Assembly (NCBI GenBank): GCA_963745205.1
Contig: CAVUWX010000024.1
Span: 38,361 to 102,360, forward strand
Reading direction: 5' to 3'
Origin: Hyphomicrobium_A sp963745205
GTDB taxonomy: Bacteria > Pseudomonadota > Alphaproteobacteria > Rhizobiales > Hyphomicrobiaceae
DNA: 64,000 nt
Below the pieces are notes generated by a model. The model was not told the DNA's origin and did no database searches. It worked only from the letters and a program-made list of their open reading frames with translations. The position numbers and the translations under genes are program-made. Below, piece after piece: positions 61,418-64,000 of the stretch. How positions within the stretch are numbered: the first letter of the stretch is position 1; every line of letters begins with the position of its first letter.

Positions 61418-64000
61418 ATGAGCAAACAGCGGTTCCGGGCTCTATCCTTTCGAGATAAGCTCGAAAAAGTGGTTCGCGAGCTTGAGAAAACAATTACCTT
61501 CGACGCTATTTCGGGCCTTACGCCGAGCTGGAAGTCGAGGTGAGTTTCGCCCATCGCTGTGGATCGCACCACTGGTTCACTATGCGGATCAGGTGGGCGG
61601 TTCTTCTCGTGCTGCTCGATGCCCACCTACCAACCCACCTGAAGGACGGAATCATCTTTGTCCCGGGTCCTTTGACTGACGGCGAAAAGGCCGAGGGGAC
61701 GCGCAAACTCAAGCAGAACGTCGAAGGATTTCACTTGGCGGTCTATGACTTCGACAAGGGCGATGCGCCAATTGAGCTGCTCGATGAACGGCTGGAAGAC
61801 CTCGGCCTTGAGAGCGCAATGTACGCCGTTTCTCTCATCAAAGAACACGACCGAACTCGCGTGGCCGTGACAAAACCCGATCCACGTACGGGCAAAGTTG
61901 AGACCAAGCCGAGCGGCCCTCCAAAAGTTTGCCCGTGAGCGGTTGCCCCTTTTGGAGTTCGATCAAATCGACCCAAAGGACCTCACTGCAGAGATAGCCA
62001 AGGCGTACATGGTCGAGCTGCAAGGCTTCGATAGTCGCGTTCTCGGCGATCTCACCATCCACTCCATCGACAAAGGCGAACAGCGCAACATCAAGACAAA
62101 GGACGAGCAAGCGCTATCCACGAAACCCGCAGCATTATTGTCAATCACAGGCCAATCGCGAAGAGCCGCCTAGTGATGCTGATGGCAAACTACTTCGCAT
62201 GTCGGCCCGGTGAAAGCGCTGCGGAGTTTCAGCAACGTTGGCAGAGGATGTGTACTTGCCCGTTGGACGGCTCGTCGGGTTCAAGTTTGACGCCGCGTGC
62301 GCTTCAACCGAACGTGGCCATGATGCGATGACTTGCAAGGAAGGCAGCGAGCCGGTGCCTGCCCGATGGGTTAGCGGCAAATTGCTCAACCTGGCAGACC
62401 CCGTGATCGCCGGGCAGCTTGCATCGTAAGGGCCGCGGCGCGACTGAACAAAAAGCGGACCGTGCGCACTAGGCTCAGCAACGGCCTCTCGGACAAACTC
62501 TGATATCAAATCGCGCCGCCGATGACTGGCGCGGATTCAAGGCTGCCGACGCGGCAGCCGACCTTCTACCAAGCGTGACCGATAAACGGGGACGAGAATG
62601 TCCCGCTCGTCGCATTTCCTTGCCCGTTCGTGCACGAACATGCGACGTCCAACGATCCGACCGCGCACCAATGTCACGCCTAAACGCCAGTCGATCGACA
62701 AATCCCCACCGTAAAGTGCCAGTCGGACACTTGCCGGGATAGGCCCTTGCCAGTTTCTTGAGGCGCTCTTCGACTAGACGCGAAGGCCGATCCAGTATCG
62801 GCTCGCGGGTTCAGCAGAACGGACCGGGGTCTATATTCCGCGCGATGAGCTTGACGCAAAGCTGCTCGAGATCAACGAGACTTGGGCAGTCGTGCGTCTC
62901 GGCAACAGGTTGCGGTATCTGCATGAGAGCGTCGAGGGAGAGACGGAGCTTTACGACAAGCAAAGCCTCAACAATTGGTTCGCGAACTGGTTCTATTTCT
63001 GGCGCGATAAATCCGGTAGAGAGCACTCGGCCCTGATCATCTCAGTCTGGCTTAAGTGGCAATTTCGACGCCAGTACCGTGGATTTCGCTTCGCCCGAGC
63101 CGAGGGCGCGCCTGAGGGCGTGTTTAACAGCTATTACGGTTTCTCGGTTGAACCGAAGCCAACGGCTCTTGGAGACGCCTCGCTCGGTCATATCTACCGC
63201 AACGTCTGCCGACGGAACGCGGATTACTTCCGCTTCTTCGTCGCGTGGCTCGCTCAGCTCGTGCAGCAGCCGCACATCAACCCGGAACCAACATCGTTCT
63301 GAGGGGCAAGGAAGGCGTCGGCAAATCGAAGGTCGGCGAATGGATCGTTGAGTCCTCTTCGGCCGCAACGCGATGGTCGTAATCGGGGTTCGAGCGCATC
63401 ACCGGGCGTTTCAACGCCCACTAGAAAACAAGCTCTTCCTGATGGCAGAGGAAGCGTTTTGGGCGGGCGACAAGTCCGCCGAGGCAAGCTCAAGGACCTT
63501 GGCGACCGGCACGAACATGTCGTACGAGCGCAAGGGTCTCGATCCGTATGAGGGCAAGAACTACACGCGCATCATGATCGCTTCGAACGAGGATTCGGTG
63601 GTGCCGCATCCTCGGGCGGGCGGCGCTGGTTTGTTCTCGAAGTGGGCGACGAACACGAAAAGGACTACCCTACTTCGCCGCCATCGACGCGGAGATGGCG
63701 GCAGGCGGCCTGGCGGCCATGCTCTATGACTTGCAGCGCACGAAGCTGCCCGAGCAAATAACGTGCGTAGCGCGCCGGTGACGCCCTGGCTCGTCGACCA
63801 GCGGCTCCACTCATATGAACGAAGCGCAGATGGTGGCGCGATGTCCTCGCGCAAGGCGGATTTCGGCTTGATGAGTCCGCGGCGTTCATCCGTCTGTCGG
63901 ATGCCGGGCCGACTTGCGTGCCCAAAGAACTCGTCTTCAAGAGTGCACGACCCCACTTCGGGACCGAGCGGCGCCGAGCTTCGCCCAGCGAAGTTGGCAC
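61418..64000 (+). pseudogene. Primase-helicase of DUF5906 type (frameshifted, truncated by window edge)
   Basis: Coding pieces run in order: DGIIFVPGPLTDGEKAEGTR, KQNVEGFHLAVYDFDKGDAP, LPLLEFDQIDPKDLTAEIAK and FKFDAACASTERGHDAMTCK. A possible zinc-binding part follows, FPCPFVHEH then HQCHA and VKCQSDTC (62620-62740). After it come LRYLHESVEGETELYDKQSL, NNWFANWFYFWRDKSGRE and FFVAWLAQLVQQPHINP. The ATPase has Walker A LRGKEGVGKSKVGEW at about 63300-63345, then LENKLFLMAEEAFWAGDKSA and SYERKGLDPYEGKNYTRIMI with the following ASNED. This order fits a D5/DUF5906 helicase, which replicates or mobilises islands. At least ten frame changes occur. Start is uncertain. Confidence 0.7.

Larger units (their letters stand above)
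56447..64000 (+). mobile_element. Integrative element inserted at tRNA-Leu (right end outside window)
   Basis: Starting at the tRNA-Leu 3' end, the region carries a tyrosine integrase, an outer-membrane channel, a MarR-type regulator with operators, a small hypothetical gene and a primase-helicase with a Walker A motif. Base composition is lower in GC than the backbone, and codon use is looser. No second copy of the tRNA 3' end is present in the window, so the right attachment site must lie beyond 64000. Integrase-next-to-tRNA plus a DUF5906-type primase is the standard layout of integrative islands in this order. Most genes carry several frame changes. Confidence 0.8.

Overview
The window looks like chromosome of a high-GC alphaproteobacterium of the order Hyphomicrobiales (Rhizobiales). 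The basis is gene content and order: an alpha plus beta glycyl-tRNA synthetase pair, DUF1223, DUF2066, DUF2007 and GYF_2 proteins, an HdaA-type DnaA-related ATPase, Omp25-like barrels, and a backbone order ndk ... purN/purM - DUF2066 - CDP-alcohol phosphatidyltransferase - AI-2E family permease - hdaA - ppk - ppx - rnd - aspS that is familiar from that order. The genus is not decided by the sequence.

Layout. 1-6.1 kb: housekeeping genes (TPR protein, ispE, a polyprenyl diphosphate synthase, a tRNA-type methyltransferase, an S49 peptidase). 6.1-12.8 kb: an efflux block with a TetR repressor, its two operators, an RND adaptor and pump, and an MFS exporter. 12.9-15.4 kb: two exported peptidase-type enzymes (a permuted papain-like protein and an M19 dipeptidase). 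15.5-19.6 kb: glyQ, two small genes, glyS. Two members of one palindromic element family lie on either side of glyS; one of them carries a GIY-YIG nuclease gene. 20-27.8 kb: an ABC-F ATPase, membrane proteins, ndk, a P450 and purN. 27.9-30.2 kb: accessory genes separating purN from purM. 30.3-41.3 kb: the purM-to-rnd backbone. 41.3-52.9 kb: an accessory, envelope-rich block between rnd and aspS. It holds a tandem-repeat OmpA-domain protein, a membrane-anchored J-like protein, a NYN nuclease, an AraC regulator, two outer-membrane barrels, a TonB/TolA-like protein and a hydrolase. 53-56.3 kb: aspS, small genes and a ceramidase-like membrane protein.

From 56.4 kb on, a tRNA-Leu(TAA) is followed immediately by a tyrosine integrase and then by an outer-membrane channel, a MarR regulator with paired palindromic operators, and a primase-helicase that runs off the right edge. 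This is an integrative element in a tRNA gene. Its genes are interrupted by many frame changes.

Reading quality matters for this window. Several conserved genes (TPR, ABC-F with three breaks, purN, ppk, aspS, the TonB-like gene, probably P450) carry single-base frame changes, often at short homopolymers. I read these mainly as sequence errors. In the last 7.5 kb the breaks are far denser, so real decay and poor sequence cannot be separated here. The most novel-looking observations are the GIY-YIG cassette with its non-coding relative, the 213-bp repeat protein, and the tRNA-Leu island.
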